In this document: positions 34,925 through 36,032 of the stretch, in pieces
Numbering within the stretch: the first letter of the stretch is position 1
Layout of the letters: the number at the start of each line of letters is the position of its first letter
DNA from: an uncultured Saprospiraceae bacterium
GTDB lineage: Bacteria > Bacteroidota > Bacteroidia > Chitinophagales > Saprospiraceae
Length of the DNA stretch: 36,032 nt
Direction: 5' to 3'
Assembly (NCBI GenBank): GCA_937934275.1
Contig: CALHAM010000096.1
Location: forward strand, 1 to 36,032
Program-made: the position numbers and the translations under genes
The notes under the pieces: model-generated
What the model was told of the DNA's origin: nothing
The model's input: the letters and a program-made list of their open reading frames with translations, nothing else
The model's database searches: none

Positions 34925-36032
34925 TTAAAACGCCAAATGTACCATTAAGGTGTAGCTTCGGCCATCGGAGGGCCATACCCCAGGCCCCGGATAGAAGGTA
35001 GGGCGCTTGGTGAAATACTGCTTGTTAGTGAGATTATTAATGCTAAAACGCATGCCGAGTTGGGGCAATAACTGCCACGAAAGGTTAACATCGAGCAACC
35101 CGTAAGCAGGGACTAAGCCAACCGCGCCCGTAGCGTTGGGTGTAACCGTGTTGAGAGGGTCAGCAAAGCTCTCGGCAGTGTAGCTGTACAGCAATGAGGC
35201 AGTAAGCGTCTTGTAGCGCGCATTAACGCCGTTGCGCGAGATCCACTTCGGCACCGACTCGACGCGCTTGCCGGCGATGCTGCGGTTTTCTGTGGCGCTG
35301 ACGCGCACGGAGTCGCCAGAGTACTTAGCGTCCATCCATGCCGTGGCGGTAAAGACGGAGAGGTAGGTGTGCTGCCCTATCGGCAGCCCGTACTCGATAA
35401 AAATTTCTAGGCCGTGGGTCATGGAGTTGCCGATGTTAGTACGCCACAGGATGACCGTATCTAAGCGCTCGTTGTAGAGCGACACATTGCCAAAGCGGCG
35501 GTCATAGCGCATTTGGAAGGCGCTGAGGTCCCAGCGGAGGTACTGTGCGCGGCCGCGCCAGCCCAGCTCCAAATTATAGCCGTAGGCATCTCGGATGTTT
35601 GGGTCGGTGCGCTCGTAGGGGTTGGCCGGTATGACGTCTTTGAACAGCACTGGTCGGTAGGCTTGTGACCAGCCGGCGTATAGGCTCTGTATTTTGCTCA
35701 GGGTGTACGACGATGTCAGGCCAAACAGCGGGAAGTTGCGCTTGATGGTGTTTTCCACCTCGGAGGACGGCAAGTAGACAACGTCGCCCTCAACGCGCGT
35801 CTGACCTATTTCTACCCGAGCTCCGGGCGTTAGAGACCAGCGGGTTGTAAGTTGGAACTTGTTCTCTACAAATAGAGCGAGGTTGCGCGTGCGCATCCAC
35901 AAATTGCGCCTAAAGCCGTCGGCATCCACAGAGAGGTCGTAGTCAGAACCTGTAGTGCCGCGTCCTTGCTGCAGGCGGTTTAAGTCGTTATGGATGTATT
36001 GAGCGCCTGCTGTCAACACTGAACCGATTTGG
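34925..36032 (-). CDS. TonB-dependent receptor, FecA-like (5' end cut by window edge)
   Basis: The frame is open to the right edge, so this is the C-terminal 368 residues of an outer-membrane TonB-dependent receptor; plug domain and signal peptide lie outside. The visible barrel shows alternating strands (TRWSLTPGARVEIGQTR, SLYAGWSQAYRPVLF with the YRP turn, NLELGWRG, TASLLYSYTAESF) and the typical final block LGMRFSINNLTNKQYFTKR, ending in FYPGPGVWPSDGRSYTLMVHLAF in pieces. The YPGPGxxPSDGRS phrase is shared with ferric-citrate (FecA) type receptors, so an iron-siderophore substrate is plausible. It has no TonB-linked neighbour in the window. Confidence 0.88.
   Translation of the reverse strand, partial: QIGSVLTAGAQYIHNDLNRLQQGRGTTGSDYDLSVDADGFRRNLWMRTRNLALFVENKFQLTTRWSLTPGARVEIGQTRVEGDVVYLPSSEVENTIKRNFPLFGLTSSYTLSKIQSLYAGWSQAYRPVLFKDVIPANPYERTDPNIRDAYGYNLELGWRGRAQYLRWDLSAFQMRYDRRFGNVSLYNERLDTVILWRTNIGNSMTHGLEIFIEYGLPIGQHTYLSVFTATAWMDAKYSGDSVRVSATENRSIAGKRVESVPKWISRNGVNARYKTLTASLLYSYTAESFADPLNTVTPNATGAVGLVPAYGLLDVNLSWQLLPQLGMRFSINNLTNKQYFTKRPTFYPGPGVWPSDGRSYTLMVHLAF

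Overview
The window looks like a chromosomal segment from a member of the Bacteroidota, probably Saprospiria- or Chitinophagia-like. The evidence is four exported proteins whose termini or architecture point to the type IX secretion system (T9SS): two clear type A C-terminal domains, one type A start cut by the window edge, and one type B (CHU_C) domain with SprB-like repeats. Other support is a DUF5777-like barrel, a FecA-like TonB receptor, Bacteroidota-type lipoproteins, and repeated copies of the Bacteroidota -7 promoter box TAnnTTTG just upstream of genes. Most of the window is about 55% GC by eye; the first ~2.3 kb and the following leader are clearly more AT-rich. I saw no rRNA, tRNA, CRISPR array, transposase or phage gene. 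The genus cannot be named from this sequence alone.

Layout. 1-2279 (-): secreted parallel beta-helix protein, cut by the left edge. 2789-6424 (+): large secreted metzincin-type protease with P-domain and T9SS tail. 6619-8571 (+): DUF2851 protein and a PAP2-like membrane protein, closely spaced. 8610-12442 (-): thiolase and alpha-glucan phosphorylase. 12583-15732 (+): secreted adhesin-like T9SS protein. 15831-16667 (+): membrane-anchored triple-PASTA protein. 16758-17561 (-): lipoprotein. 17793-22913 (+): exported TPR protein, MFS transporter, dihydrolipoyl dehydrogenase and LD-carboxypeptidase. 22919-23836 (-): outer-membrane barrel. 24046-24936 (+): glycosyltransferase. 25050-26639 (-): FAD-dependent dehydrogenase. 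26989-27585 (+): exported tryptophan-repeat protein. 27680-30445 (+): SprB/CHU_C adhesin. 30478-31026 (+): GNAT acetyltransferase interrupted by an in-frame TAG. 31380-34271 (+): MoxR ATPase, DUF58 and BatD-like operon. 34422-34847 (+): small lipoprotein. 34925 to right edge (-): TonB-dependent receptor.

How the genes fit together. Much of the content serves the cell envelope: T9SS cargo on the surface, PASTA and LD-carboxypeptidase at the peptidoglycan, lipoproteins and barrels in the outer membrane, and a MoxR/DUF58 module of the kind linked to envelope or periplasmic protein quality control. Metabolic genes (thiolase, glycogen phosphorylase, dihydrolipoyl dehydrogenase, MFS carrier) are interspersed as single units. 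No T9SS machinery gene lies in the window.

I did not find a convincing undescribed multi-gene system. The best candidates for a second look are the W-x6-W repeat protein at 26989-27585, the MoxR-DUF58-BatD-like operon that stops before any VWA gene, the strong hairpin abutting the PASTA start codon, the AT-rich beta-helix gene, and the GNAT gene with one internal amber codon. Many long open frames are actually opened by TTG or GTG; I moved those starts to the ATG before the signal peptide or conserved domain where one existed.
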